A stretch of 41,111 bases of DNA from an uncultured Eubacterium sp. (GTDB lineage: Bacteria; Bacillota; Clostridia; Lachnospirales; Lachnospiraceae), in assembly GCA_900545725.1 (NCBI GenBank), contig URAI01000011.1, forward strand, positions 1-41,111, in the 5' to 3' direction. The translations under genes and the position numbers were made by a program. The notes beneath the pieces are model-generated. The model saw only the letters and a program-made list of their open reading frames with translations, made no database searches and was not told where the DNA came from. Of this stretch, positions 26,251-35,148 are shown piece by piece (positions within the stretch are counted from its first letter, which is position 1; each line of letters begins with the position of its first letter).

Positions 26251-27876
26251 TCAATAATACACGCCCCATGTAAGAAATAGTGCTGCTGCCCCTGCCGTAT
26301 GCGCAGCAGCTATACTTGTTCCACTCTTTAATATGAAGCCTCCTCCTGCTGCCGGTCCATATACATTAACTCCCGGCGCAACAATATCCGGCTTAACTCT
26401 GTTATCCGATGTATATCCTCTTCCTGAATCAACTGATATACCACCTGTAATATGATTATACGCTCCAACACTTATTGGTGAAAATGCGGCCGATGGCTCC
26501 GTAAGTGTTGTATCCGGCTCTGACCTTAAAAAAAATACTTCTCCTTTGATAAAGTCCTTTAACTGCAGCCATGCATTAAATTCTCCTGAAATTCCAGCTA
26601 TACTATATGCTCTTATTTTCCACACCCCTTCTGACGGTGCTAAAAATCTTATAAATATAACCTCATATCCTGATACAGTCTCTGCAATCCTATAGTCTAT
26701 ACTTACAGTTGTATTTTCCAGTAAGAACTTAAACTCACTGCTCTGCCCGACTCGTACCAGTATTCTTGGTATTACCTGACCCGACGGTGATACAAATGAT
26801 ACCGACAATATATCAAAAGTATCCGCCCAGATTTCCAAAGAAAACCCCTCCACATTATCGCCAACGCTTATATCCATCCATGAATTATCCTCATCTGCAG
26901 CTCTCCCACTTATATGGGTTCTTGCATTGCCCTCGTTACCAACCGGTGTAACCACCACAATATTATTTCTTAATGCCATAGAATTAAGCATACTTGCAAG
27001 TGGTGTAAGCCCCATTCTTGAACCTGACGCTGTTCCAACCCCCAGACATATAACCAGCGGTTTATTTTCCTTTAATGCAATATATCTAAGAAATCTTATT
27101 CCTGCCATAATATCTGATTCTTCATATGCTTCAATATCATTTCTTATAAGATAATAATCTCTTAGATATTGCTTCGCCTGTTTTAATTTAACAACGACAA
27201 GCTGCGCATCAGGCGCTGCACCCATAAAAGCTTTTGTCTGTGAACCGGCTGCAATACCTGCCATAAATGTTCCATGTCCATTATCATCAACTGATGGCAC
27301 ATATTTATACGGCGATTCCCCAGCTGACATTTTCTCAAGTGCATTATTGATAACATCAGTTTCATATACCTTTCCATAATTAAATCTTCCCATTGATGTA
27401 AGGTATGAATAATCTGAATTAATCTGGCCTGCATTTTCTCCGGATATTGTTTCATTCCCAGCCTGCTCTTCCTGAATAGTCTGATCCCATATTGCCAATA
27501 TTTTAGACCTGTTTCTTGCATACATAAATATATCTAATGTATAATCAATTCCCGTATCTATAAAACCTATTATTACTCCCTGCCCTCTTACATTAAGATT
27601 GGACTGGTTAAGTGTGGAAGTTATGCCTGACTCATCATAATTAGATGAATCTGACTGCATAAGTCCATATAACTTTGGAATTGAATAATATCCACTGTCT
27701 GATATCAGCCTGTCAATATCCGTATTTCCCGATGTATGGGCAATACACCATGTTTCATCAAGGCACTGCACACATGCTTCTTTAACTCCTGCCAGCCGTC
27801 TGTACGCATCTGAATTATACCGTATTATATAATCTTTAGCATCTTCTGATAAAATCAGGCTCTGACATTCATTCAA
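26251..27876 (-). CDS. S8 subtilisin-like serine protease (Csp-related), C-terminally truncated by a TGA
   Basis: Subtilase of the type common in Clostridia, related to the Csp germination proteases but without proof of that role. The triad is present: D107 in GFIDTGID, H201 in DNGHGTFMAG and S521 in SGTSIAAAHTAG. A large insert (about residues 330-480) forms the jelly-roll domain typical of the Csp group. The start codon is TTG at 27876 with GGAG 7 bp upstream. The frame ends at TGA only 20 residues after the catalytic Ser; the family C-terminus continues in the same frame. The product is either non-functional, a 541-aa short form or made by readthrough. Confidence 0.88.
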   Translation of the reverse strand: MNECQSLILSEDAKDYIIRYNSDAYRRLAGVKEACVQCLDETWCIAHTSGNTDIDRLISDSGYYSIPKLYGLMQSDSSNYDESGITSTLNQSNLNVRGQGVIIGFIDTGIDYTLDIFMYARNRSKILAIWDQTIQEEQAGNETISGENAGQINSDYSYLTSMGRFNYGKVYETDVINNALEKMSAGESPYKYVPSVDDNGHGTFMAGIAAGSQTKAFMGAAPDAQLVVVKLKQAKQYLRDYYLIRNDIEAYEESDIMAGIRFLRYIALKENKPLVICLGVGTASGSRMGLTPLASMLNSMALRNNIVVVTPVGNEGNARTHISGRAADEDNSWMDISVGDNVEGFSLEIWADTFDILSVSFVSPSGQVIPRILVRVGQSSEFKFLLENTTVSIDYRIAETVSGYEVIFIRFLAPSEGVWKIRAYSIAGISGEFNAWLQLKDFIKGEVFFLRSEPDTTLTEPSAAFSPISVGAYNHITGGISVDSGRGYTSDNRVKPDIVAPGVNVYGPAAGGGFILKSGTSIAAAHTAGAAALFLTWGVYY

Positions 27877-27928
27877 TTAATCACTCCAATAATACTAATT
27901 GCAAGATTATTATATTTAATTTTTTTAT

Positions 27929-27974
27929 ATTTATGTCTTTTTTTATTTATGTCTTTTTATTTATGTCTTTTTTT
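27929..27974. repeat. Short tandem repeat ATTTATGTC + T run
   Basis: ATTTATGTC occurs three times (27929, 27945, 27959) separated by T runs of 7 and 5. It lies in the clpX-subtilase spacer and is non-coding. Confidence 0.85.
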
Positions 27975-27986
27975 ATTCCCTTATAA

Positions 27987-28121
27987 TGCCAAAAATATAA
28001 AAGACAGGCTATATCCTGTACTATTATTTTTCTGATATGTAAATACTTATAATTTTATAAATATTTATTATCATTTTTGGCATATTGCCGGTAAAATAAC
28101 AATACAGACAGCCTGTCTTTT
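27987..28121 (-). other. Interleaved complementary arms downstream of clpX
   Basis: TGCCAAAAAT (27987-27996) is complementary to ATTTTTGGCA (28073-28082), and AAAAGACAGGCT (27999-28010) to AGCCTGTCTTTT (28110-28121). The arms are ordered A-B-A'-B', so both pairs can form together only as a pseudoknot, or they are alternative structures. The element begins 20 bp after the clpX stop and probably includes its terminator. The remainder of the gap to the subtilase start is T-rich. Confidence 0.55.
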
Positions 28122-28140
28122 TATCCTCTTTTATATATTT

Positions 28141-29529
28141 TTAATTAAGAAGTGGTGTTTCCATACCCCTCATCTGTATAAGTGGTGCTCCTTTTTTATT
28201 AATATAATCACCTGTAATAGTAACCATTCCTATATTATTATCTTTAGGAATCTCATACATAATATCAAGCATATAATCTTCTATAATTGAACGTAATGCC
28301 CTTGCTCCTGTCTTCTTCTCAAGTGCCTTATCTGCAATGGCATCAAGTGCAGAGTCATCAAATTCCAGCTTAACCTCATCCAGCTCAAGAAGCTTCTGAT
28401 ATTGCTTTAATATAGCATTCTTCGGTTCTTTCATTATCTGTACAAGCATGTCCTTTGAAAGTGCATCCAGTGAAAATACTATAGGAAGTCTTCCTAAAAA
28501 TTCCGGTATCATTCCATAATTTCTAAGGTCTTCAAGTGTAACCTTCTTTAATATGTCAGGGTCATTGTCATATTTATCCTTAAGATCTGCTGTAAAACCT
28601 ATTGACGACTGCTTATTAAGTCTCTCCTTAATAATATCTGAAAGATCTGGAAATGCACCGCCACATATAAATAATATATTACGTGTATTAACAGTCACCT
28701 GTGGAACCATGGCATTTTTGCTTGTTGCACCTACAGGAACTTCAATATCACTGCCTTCTAGTAACTTTAACATTCCCTGCTGTACGGATTCACCACTTAC
28801 ATCCCTGCTTCGAGTTTCTTTCTTCTTTGCAATCTTATCTATCTCATCAATAAATATTATTCCATGCTCTGCTCTCTCAACATCATTATCTGCTGCTGCA
28901 AGAAGCTTAGATACAACACTTTCAATATCATCACCAATATAACCTGCCTCTGTAAGTGATGTAGCATCAGCTATTGCAAGAGGCACCTGTAATAATCTGG
29001 CAAGCGTCTTTACAAGATAAGTCTTTCCACTTCCTGTAGGTCCTATCATTAGCATGTTAGACTTTTCAATCTCTATCTCATCCATGGTATTAGTGGCAAC
29101 TCTCTTATAATGATTATATACGGCAACTGACATTACCTTCTTTGCATAATCCTGACCTACCACATATTCATCCAGCATATGCTTAATCTCGTGAGGTGCA
29201 GGAATATTTCTCAAATCAATCTTATCCTGCACTTTCTTTTCTTCTTTTTTCTTCTTTTTAATCTTCTGCTTATTAGGAATATCCATATTAACATCATTGA
29301 AGTTCATATTGCCAAATCCCGGCATATTATACATCTTCATCATATCATCATAGTTAATTCCACTATTATTAATAGAATCAAATGTTCTCTGCATACAATC
29401 TGCACATATATAAATATTATTAGGCATACTAATCATCTTACCGGCTTTACTTTCCGGTCTTCTGCATATATAACATATCTTTTCATATTCATTATCACTA
29501 TTGTCTGTATTATTTATATTATCACTCAT
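28141..29529 (-). CDS. clpX: ATP-dependent Clp protease ATPase subunit ClpX (long-linker variant)
   Basis: Unfolds proteins and feeds them to ClpP. ATG at 29529 (MSDNINN) is chosen since GGAG lies 7 bp upstream. The zinc-binding domain uses C19, C22, C42 and C45. A long linker follows (residues 50-108) with Met/Asn-rich and Lys-rich parts (KKKKKEEKK). The AAA+ core shows Walker A GPTGSGKT (163-170), Walker B IIFIDEID, the ClpX signature GESVQQGMLKLLEG, and the ClpP-binding loop IGF. 462 aa exceeds the usual 420 because of the linker. No clpP is adjacent, so this may be a second, specialised ClpX. Confidence 0.92.
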   Translation of the reverse strand: MSDNINNTDNSDNEYEKICYICRRPESKAGKMISMPNNIYICADCMQRTFDSINNSGINYDDMMKMYNMPGFGNMNFNDVNMDIPNKQKIKKKKKEEKKVQDKIDLRNIPAPHEIKHMLDEYVVGQDYAKKVMSVAVYNHYKRVATNTMDEIEIEKSNMLMIGPTGSGKTYLVKTLARLLQVPLAIADATSLTEAGYIGDDIESVVSKLLAAADNDVERAEHGIIFIDEIDKIAKKKETRSRDVSGESVQQGMLKLLEGSDIEVPVGATSKNAMVPQVTVNTRNILFICGGAFPDLSDIIKERLNKQSSIGFTADLKDKYDNDPDILKKVTLEDLRNYGMIPEFLGRLPIVFSLDALSKDMLVQIMKEPKNAILKQYQKLLELDEVKLEFDDSALDAIADKALEKKTGARALRSIIEDYMLDIMYEIPKDNNIGMVTITGDYINKKGAPLIQMRGMETPLLN

Positions 29530-29572
29530 TTGTTCTCTCCATTTCCACATCTTATTGCCATAATGTATATAA

Positions 29573-29601
29573 AGTATACAATTTAATTATCATATTTACA
29601 A
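29573..29601 (-). promoter_or_regulatory. clpX: Candidate promoter of clpX
   Basis: Minus-strand TTGTAA (29601-29596), 17 bp, TATACT (29578-29573), about 44 bp before the chosen ATG. It explains expression independent of the htrA gene upstream. Confidence 0.55.
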
Positions 29602-29743
29602 TTAAATCATTATAAAATGTAGCTTAAGCCTATGTTCTTTATATTTTCCATGTTTACTTACGGTCAAAAATATTCATGCACATCCCATTTATCAGTATCC
29701 AGCTTATATTATATCTCTTATATCTTTTAAATACTGGTAATAT

Positions 29744-29811
29744 AAAATGTGTGCCGGTTTTAAAACCTATGATAAAAATTATCTATAAATTCCAAACACA
29801 GCACACATTTT
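29744..29811 (-). terminator. Probable terminator of the htrA transcript
   Basis: AAAATGTGTGC (from 29811 on the minus strand) pairs over 11 bp with GCACACATTTT (to 29744). Its loop contains the palindrome GGTTTTAAAACC. The T stretch after it is short, so it may be a 3'-end or processing hairpin. The gap 29530-29940 otherwise holds the clpX promoter and a 27-bp direct repeat. Confidence 0.5.
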
Positions 29812-29829
29812 TATTATCCATATTTTCTA

Positions 29830-29886
29830 TTTATCTTTTTATTATTTATATCTTTATTGTTTATCTTTTTATTATTTATATCTTTA
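29830..29886. repeat. 27-bp exact direct repeat, period 30
   Basis: Two exact 27-bp copies (29830-29856 and 29860-29886), each starting TTTATCTTTTTATTATTT, lie between htrA and clpX. They are non-coding and T-rich, like the other minisatellites of the window. Confidence 0.9.
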
Positions 29887-29940
29887 ACGCTCTATATTTT
29901 AACCATAAATAAGCAAATTGAAAATATTGTATAAATATTA

Positions 29941-31536
29941 TTAATTTTTCTTATCAAGTGTCACATCAGTTGACTTTAATACATACTGACTTCCCTCAAG
30001 ATGATAATATTCAATCTTTACAGTCTCACCTGCTTTATAATACTGCATAGTTGACTGTAAGCCTGCAAATGAAGTTATTGACTGGTCATCAAAGCTTACA
30101 ATTATATCATATGCTCCAAGTCCTGCCTTCTCTGCTGCTGAACCTGATGCAACCTGACGGATAAGTATCCCCTGTGGATATCCATACTGTGATGCCATTG
30201 AGCTTGTTATATCAATTGCTGATATTCCAAGATATGAAGCATCTGATGTACTTACCTTAGTTCTTGTCTGTCTGTTCATAAGTGTATCAATAAGTTCTCT
30301 TACATTAGATACCGGAATTGAATAAGCCATACCCTCAACCCCATCCTCTGATGTCTTAGCAAAGTTAATACCTATAACCTTACCTGATGCATTAAGAAGT
30401 GCACCACCACTGTTACCTGAATTAATTGCTGCATCTGTCATAAACAATCCTGAGAATGTTATATTATTAACAGTTATTGATCTGTTTAATGCACTGATTA
30501 TACCTGTTGTTACTGACTGTCCTTCACCAAGAGCATTACCGATTACTACGACCTGCTGTCCTACGGTCACATCATCAGAATCACCCAGCTCTGCTATAGC
30601 AATCTTACTTAAAGTATCTGAGCTGATATCTGAAATATTAACTGCTACAACCGCAATATCCTTATCTGACTTAGAACCCTTTACTGTTGCACTTACTGAT
30701 GAATCATCAACGAATACACACTGAAGATCATTGACATCTTCAATAACATGATTATTAGTAAGTATAAGAAGTTCTGTATCATTCCTACCTACTATGATAC
30801 CTGTTCCGCTTGTAGAAGCTTCTCTTGCCTGTGTTCCACCAAACAGACCATAGTATGAATTAGTCGATACTGTTGTCGTTCCCTTAAGAGCTACCATAGC
30901 CGGCAATGCAGCTTCTGCCACAGATGACACATCCATGGTTACTCCGGCAACATCAACCGAACCATCAGATACCACTGATGAAGATGGAATAGCCGTTGAT
31001 ACTGTTGCTATTTCATAGTTATTACTGCCATTGGTAATTCCCGGAAACAACTTAACTCCTGCATAAAATGTACCAAGCATTGCAACGCCGGCTACAACGC
31101 CACATACAATTGCTGCTCCGGCTCTTTTAACACCCTTTCTCTTAAAGAACTTTTTAAATGCATTACCTGCATTGCCTTTTTTCTTATGTGGTGTGTTATT
31201 GCCCTGGGCATTATTATTCTGCGTATTATAATAATAAGCATTACCCTGTTGTGTATTATATCCATTATTATCTTGCGACTGATAACCATTATTATAATAT
31301 CCTGTGGATGAAGAATATCCATTCTGCGACGCACTATTATTGTCTGAATTATAATTATTATCAGTCTCTGTACCGTTATTATAAGGAATATTGCTTCCTG
31401 AATATCTGTACTGTGTGCTATTATCCTGTTCTGTATATCCTCCCTGTGAATTATTACTATCCTGGAAATTATCCTGCGACATATTATTACCTGAATTATA
31501 TTCATTGTCATTCAGATTATTATCATCATTATACAT
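29941..31536 (-). CDS. HtrA-like membrane-anchored serine protease with PDZ domain
   Basis: Envelope quality-control protease (S1C family). The cytosolic N-terminus, about residues 1-135, is rich in Asn, Gln, Tyr and Ser and ends in a basic patch. One membrane helix follows (about 138-160). The trypsin-like domain has the catalytic His in LILTNNHVIEDV, Asp in SDKDIAVVAV and Ser in INSGNSGGALLN. One PDZ domain makes up the C-terminal 100 residues. 531 aa. The start is ATG at 31536 with AAGGAGG upstream. It is separated from the phosphoglucomutase gene by a terminator. Confidence 0.95.
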   Translation of the reverse strand: MYNDDNNLNDNEYNSGNNMSQDNFQDSNNSQGGYTEQDNSTQYRYSGSNIPYNNGTETDNNYNSDNNSASQNGYSSSTGYYNNGYQSQDNNGYNTQQGNAYYYNTQNNNAQGNNTPHKKKGNAGNAFKKFFKRKGVKRAGAAIVCGVVAGVAMLGTFYAGVKLFPGITNGSNNYEIATVSTAIPSSSVVSDGSVDVAGVTMDVSSVAEAALPAMVALKGTTTVSTNSYYGLFGGTQAREASTSGTGIIVGRNDTELLILTNNHVIEDVNDLQCVFVDDSSVSATVKGSKSDKDIAVVAVNISDISSDTLSKIAIAELGDSDDVTVGQQVVVIGNALGEGQSVTTGIISALNRSITVNNITFSGLFMTDAAINSGNSGGALLNASGKVIGINFAKTSEDGVEGMAYSIPVSNVRELIDTLMNRQTRTKVSTSDASYLGISAIDITSSMASQYGYPQGILIRQVASGSAAEKAGLGAYDIIVSFDDQSITSFAGLQSTMQYYKAGETVKIEYYHLEGSQYVLKSTDVTLDKKN

Positions 31537-31584
31537 ATGCTTTCTTCCTCCTTGTAAATATAATTATTATTATTAAATACTATT

Positions 31585-31650
31585 ATGAAATATAAATAAA
31601 ATGAACACATCTCATCTATGGTTAGTAGTATACCGACGAAATGTGTTCAT
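31585..31650 (-). terminator. Terminator of the cda-ptsH-phosphoglucomutase operon
   Basis: A 10-bp perfect stem ATGAACACAT/ATGTGTTCAT (31650-31641 with 31610-31601), a 30-nt loop, and a TTTTATTTATATTT run on the minus strand, 44 bp after the phosphoglucomutase stop. Confidence 0.8.
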
Positions 31651-31693
31651 ATTGTGTTTATATTGTTAATTAAATTTGAAACAACTATTATAT

Positions 31694-33421
31694 TTACTGT
31701 CCGATTGCTTCCATAACTGCATCAGTAAGCTTAGCAAGCTTTTCATTAGCATCATCAAGGTCTGTTCCCTTAACTCCCATATAGAACTTAATCTTAGGCT
31801 CTGTTCCTGATGGTCTTGCACAGCACCATGCATTATCTGTAAGATCAAAGTAAAGTACATTAGATACAGGAAGTCCTGTGTCAGACTTGGCACCTGTCTT
31901 AATATCTGTACACTCCTTAGTCTTATAATCCCTGAATTCTACTACGTCCCAGTCACCGAACTTCTTAGGCGGATTCTTACGAAGATCATCCATCATCTGT
32001 GCAATCTGTGCCGCACCTTCTGCGCCTTTCATTGTTATAGCCTTCTGACCTTCCTTATAATAACCATACTTGTCAAATATGTTAATCATCTGATCCCAGA
32101 GTGTTAAACCTTTAGATTTGTAGAAAGCTGCTGCTTCACAAAGTGCCATAACTGCAACAATAGCATCCTTATCTCTTGCATGTGTACCAACAAGACAGCC
32201 ATAACTTTCTTCAAATCCGAATTCATATTCATATGTATGCTGCTGTTCAAATAACTTAATCTGCTCACCGATAAACTTAAAGCCTGTAAGAACTTCTATA
32301 AGCTTAACATTATATTCCTTAGCAATTGCATCTGCCATATTAGTAGAAACAATTGTCTTAACAAATGCACCATTATCATGTAATAAACCTTTTTCCTTTC
32401 TCTGTGAAAGGATATATTCTGCAATAAGCATGCCTGACATATTACCTGTAAATGACATATATTCACCTGTCTTAGAATCCTTAGAATATACACCAAGTCT
32501 GTCTGCATCCGGGTCAGTAGCTAAGATAATATCAGCATCCTTTTCCTTAGCAAGCTTAAGTGCAAGTGTAAATGCCTTAGGATCTTCAGGGTTAGGATAT
32601 TCAAGCGTTGTAAAGTCAGGATCCGGCTTTTCCTGTTCAGGAACAACATATACATGTTTAAATCCAAGCTCCTTTAATATTCTTCTTACAGGAACATTAC
32701 CTGTACCGTGGAATGGTGTATATACAATCTTAATATCATCAGCTACCTGCTTAATAATATCACCATTAAGACTCATCTTCTTAAGAGCTGCAATATACTT
32801 ATCATCCATATCATAACCAATTACATTATACAGACCACATGCTCTTGCTTCATCAATATCCATGGTCTTAACTGTATTATAATCTGTTACTGCCTTAACT
32901 TCATTAATAATCTGTGTATCCTTAGGTGCTGTAATCTGTGCACCATCCTCCCAATATACCTTATATCCATTATATTCAGGCGGGTTATGGCTTGCTGTAA
33001 CAACTATACCTGCTATACACTTAAGTTCTCTTAATGCAAATGATAATTCAGGTGTTGGTCTTAATGTAGGGAATATATATGCCTTTATTCCATTGGCATT
33101 AAGACAAAGTGCAGCCTCATTGGCAAATTCAGGTGACATTCTTCTTGAATCATATGCAATTGCAACACCTCTGTCTGCTGCCTTCTCTTTAATAATGAAG
33201 TTAGCAAGTCCCTGTGTAGCCTTTCTTACTGTATAGATATTCATTCTGTTAGTACCATTTCCGATAACCCCTCTTAAACCGCCTGTACCAAACTCAAGAT
33301 CCTTATAGAATCTGTCTTCAATTTCTGCTTCATCACCGGCAATAGACTTCAATTCAGCTCGTGTAGACTCATCAAAATATTCATTATCACACCACTGTTT
33401 ATATGTATCCATATATCCCAT
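31694..33421 (-). CDS. pgcA: Alpha-phosphoglucomutase (PgcA type)
   Basis: Interconverts glucose 1-phosphate and glucose 6-phosphate, feeding UDP-glucose and envelope glycans. The phosphoserine loop is TASHNPPEYNG with S144; the metal site is DPDADR (303-308); the sugar-specificity loop is GFEESYG near residue 390; the phosphate-binding loop is ARPSGTEPKIKFY near the C-terminus. 575 aa matches Firmicute PgcA/YhxB, not the shorter GlmM. The start is ATG at 33421 with AGAGGT upstream. It follows ptsH by 83 bp and ends at a terminator. Confidence 0.95.
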   Translation of the reverse strand: MGYMDTYKQWCDNEYFDESTRAELKSIAGDEAEIEDRFYKDLEFGTGGLRGVIGNGTNRMNIYTVRKATQGLANFIIKEKAADRGVAIAYDSRRMSPEFANEAALCLNANGIKAYIFPTLRPTPELSFALRELKCIAGIVVTASHNPPEYNGYKVYWEDGAQITAPKDTQIINEVKAVTDYNTVKTMDIDEARACGLYNVIGYDMDDKYIAALKKMSLNGDIIKQVADDIKIVYTPFHGTGNVPVRRILKELGFKHVYVVPEQEKPDPDFTTLEYPNPEDPKAFTLALKLAKEKDADIILATDPDADRLGVYSKDSKTGEYMSFTGNMSGMLIAEYILSQRKEKGLLHDNGAFVKTIVSTNMADAIAKEYNVKLIEVLTGFKFIGEQIKLFEQQHTYEYEFGFEESYGCLVGTHARDKDAIVAVMALCEAAAFYKSKGLTLWDQMINIFDKYGYYKEGQKAITMKGAEGAAQIAQMMDDLRKNPPKKFGDWDVVEFRDYKTKECTDIKTGAKSDTGLPVSNVLYFDLTDNAWCCARPSGTEPKIKFYMGVKGTDLDDANEKLAKLTDAVMEAIGQ

Positions 33422-33504
33422 TTGTAAGTACCTCTTTTCTTCAATATTAATTATAATATAGACTGATTATAACAAAATAATTATAATACATTCTGACAAT
33501 TAAA

Positions 33505-33771
33505 TCAATCTTTTAATGCTTCTGTAAGTGCTGCCACTACATCTGCCAAAGCCTTCTCTTCATCTTCTCCATCTGCATATATTTCTATTTCCTGACCACA
33601 TTTTACACCTGAGGCAAGTATAGAAATTACACTTTTGGCATTAGCTTCCTTTCCATCTGCATACTTAAACATTATCTTAGATTCATACTTAACAGCCCTG
33701 TCACACATAGCTCCTGCCGGACGAAGATGTATTCCTAATGCACTACTTACTATAATCTTTTCACTAACCAT
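33505..33771 (-). CDS. ptsH: Phosphocarrier protein HPr
   Basis: Carries phosphate from enzyme I to PTS sugar permeases and, through Ser phosphorylation, signals carbon state in Firmicutes. The 88 aa include the active-site H15 in LGIHLRPAG and the regulatory S46 in NAKSVISILA, both at canonical positions. No ptsI is adjacent, unlike the classical ptsHI operon. It is 15 bp after cdaR, so probably co-transcribed. Retention of both residues argues for true HPr, not the Crh paralogue, which lacks the His. Confidence 0.95.
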   Translation of the reverse strand: MVSEKIIVSSALGIHLRPAGAMCDRAVKYESKIMFKYADGKEANAKSVISILASGVKCGQEIEIYADGEDEEKALADVVAALTEALKD

Positions 33772-33786
33772 GACTATTTACCTCTC

Positions 33787-35148
33787 TTAATTATTAACTT
33801 CCGATGTATTATCATTAGTATATTTAGATGTCTGCGTTGCATCCGTCCTATCAGACTGTGTTGTCTGTTCAGGAACAGTCTGCGATGCTGTCTCTTTATC
33901 TGTTATAACAACTGTTGCTTTATAACTTCCTGTAACCGTATATTCTGATGAATTATTAAACATCACATCAACCTGAAATGTTCCGCTCTGTAATCCTGAA
34001 AGACTTACATTTGCTCCAAGTCCTACAGCTGAAAGTGAATTAACAATATTGGATTTTCCCACAATATTGACACTTAATGGTGTGTTCATCTCAATATAAA
34101 CATTCTTTCCATCCGGAATATTATTTATCTTTATATCAGCAGCTGATATTGTAAGCTGTTTTGAAATGCTGTTTTCACTGCCGTCATTCTGCTTTTCTAT
34201 AATAACTTTAACATTGATATAGTTAGCCGATGCCACTGTTATACCTGATGGCAGATAATCCGACAGCCATATTTTAAATTCTTTACTGTCTTTAAGCCCG
34301 TCTACATTCAACACCGAACCCGGTATTACTATCTGTGATATTGAGTCAATATCACTTGAGTTGCCATATATTGAAGCTGTATTCTCATCCGGTTCAATTG
34401 TCTTGATAACATAACCGGCTGCAGGTGTTCCTGACGTCTTATATATAATATCAACTGTCTTTGAATGACCTATGCTTGCTGAAAACCTGACTTCTGTCCT
34501 TGATAGTTCAAGCTGCCGGTTATTAATTATATTACCGTCACTGTCATATAATACAACAGTAGCCGTATCAGATATGTCAGATGTTGCATCACTTATATCA
34601 TATACGGCTTTTACCTGTGCTATCTTCTGGACTGCTGACGAAGGACCTGTAACTTTTATGGTAGTCGGAGATATTGTATCATTAAATACAACATATCCTG
34701 CCGAGCCTGATCCCGTCATCTCAACCTTTACATCAAAGGACTGTGTAACACGATTTTCAATATTTAACTTAACTGCTGTAGTCTTAGGCGTAACCTCCAC
34801 ATTCTGTAAAAGCTTGCCATCCTTTTCAATCTTAACATCTATATCAACATAATCTGCAAATACAGATATCTTACTAAGATCTGCTGTTGCTATAATATCA
34901 CTTGCCTTAATATCCGCAATAATACTCTTAGGTCCACTTACATATACAGATATCTTGCTTCCATCAACCACCTCATACGTATAGCCCTTATCTGTAAGGC
35001 TGTCAGTATTAATAAGCTGGACAGATACATTACTTATTGTAACACCTGTGTTAGGGTCGTATATATTTACTATTATTCCCCATAACAGTATGGCACAAAT
35101 AATCGACAATATCTTAAGGCTGAAATTCTTAAATATCTTTTCTTTCAT
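33787..35148 (-). CDS. cdaR: YbbR-domain protein, c-di-AMP cyclase regulator CdaR
   Basis: Extracytoplasmic partner of the diadenylate cyclase. One N-terminal membrane helix (LSIICAILLWGIIVNIY, residues 13-29) is followed by several YbbR repeats of about 80 residues (ISVYVSGPKSIIADI and ITVASANYINVKV belong to such units), then a Thr/Ser/Gln-rich C-terminal tail. 453 aa. The start overlaps the end of cdaA by 20 bp, the conserved arrangement in Firmicutes. GGAAGG precedes the ATG at 35148. Confidence 0.93.
   Translation of the reverse strand: MKEKIFKNFSLKILSIICAILLWGIIVNIYDPNTGVTISNVSVQLINTDSLTDKGYTYEVVDGSKISVYVSGPKSIIADIKASDIIATADLSKISVFADYVDIDVKIEKDGKLLQNVEVTPKTTAVKLNIENRVTQSFDVKVEMTGSGSAGYVVFNDTISPTTIKVTGPSSAVQKIAQVKAVYDISDATSDISDTATVVLYDSDGNIINNRQLELSRTEVRFSASIGHSKTVDIIYKTSGTPAAGYVIKTIEPDENTASIYGNSSDIDSISQIVIPGSVLNVDGLKDSKEFKIWLSDYLPSGITVASANYINVKVIIEKQNDGSENSISKQLTISAADIKINNIPDGKNVYIEMNTPLSVNIVGKSNIVNSLSAVGLGANVSLSGLQSGTFQVDVMFNNSSEYTVTGSYKATVVITDKETASQTVPEQTTQSDRTDATQTSKYTNDNTSEVNN

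Noticed and set aside
26251..26253. Recoded TGA (selenocysteine or tryptophan) in the subtilase
   Set aside because: Other genes here use TGA as a true stop (for example 24719-24717), and no obvious selenocysteine-insertion hairpin follows. A nonsense change is simpler.
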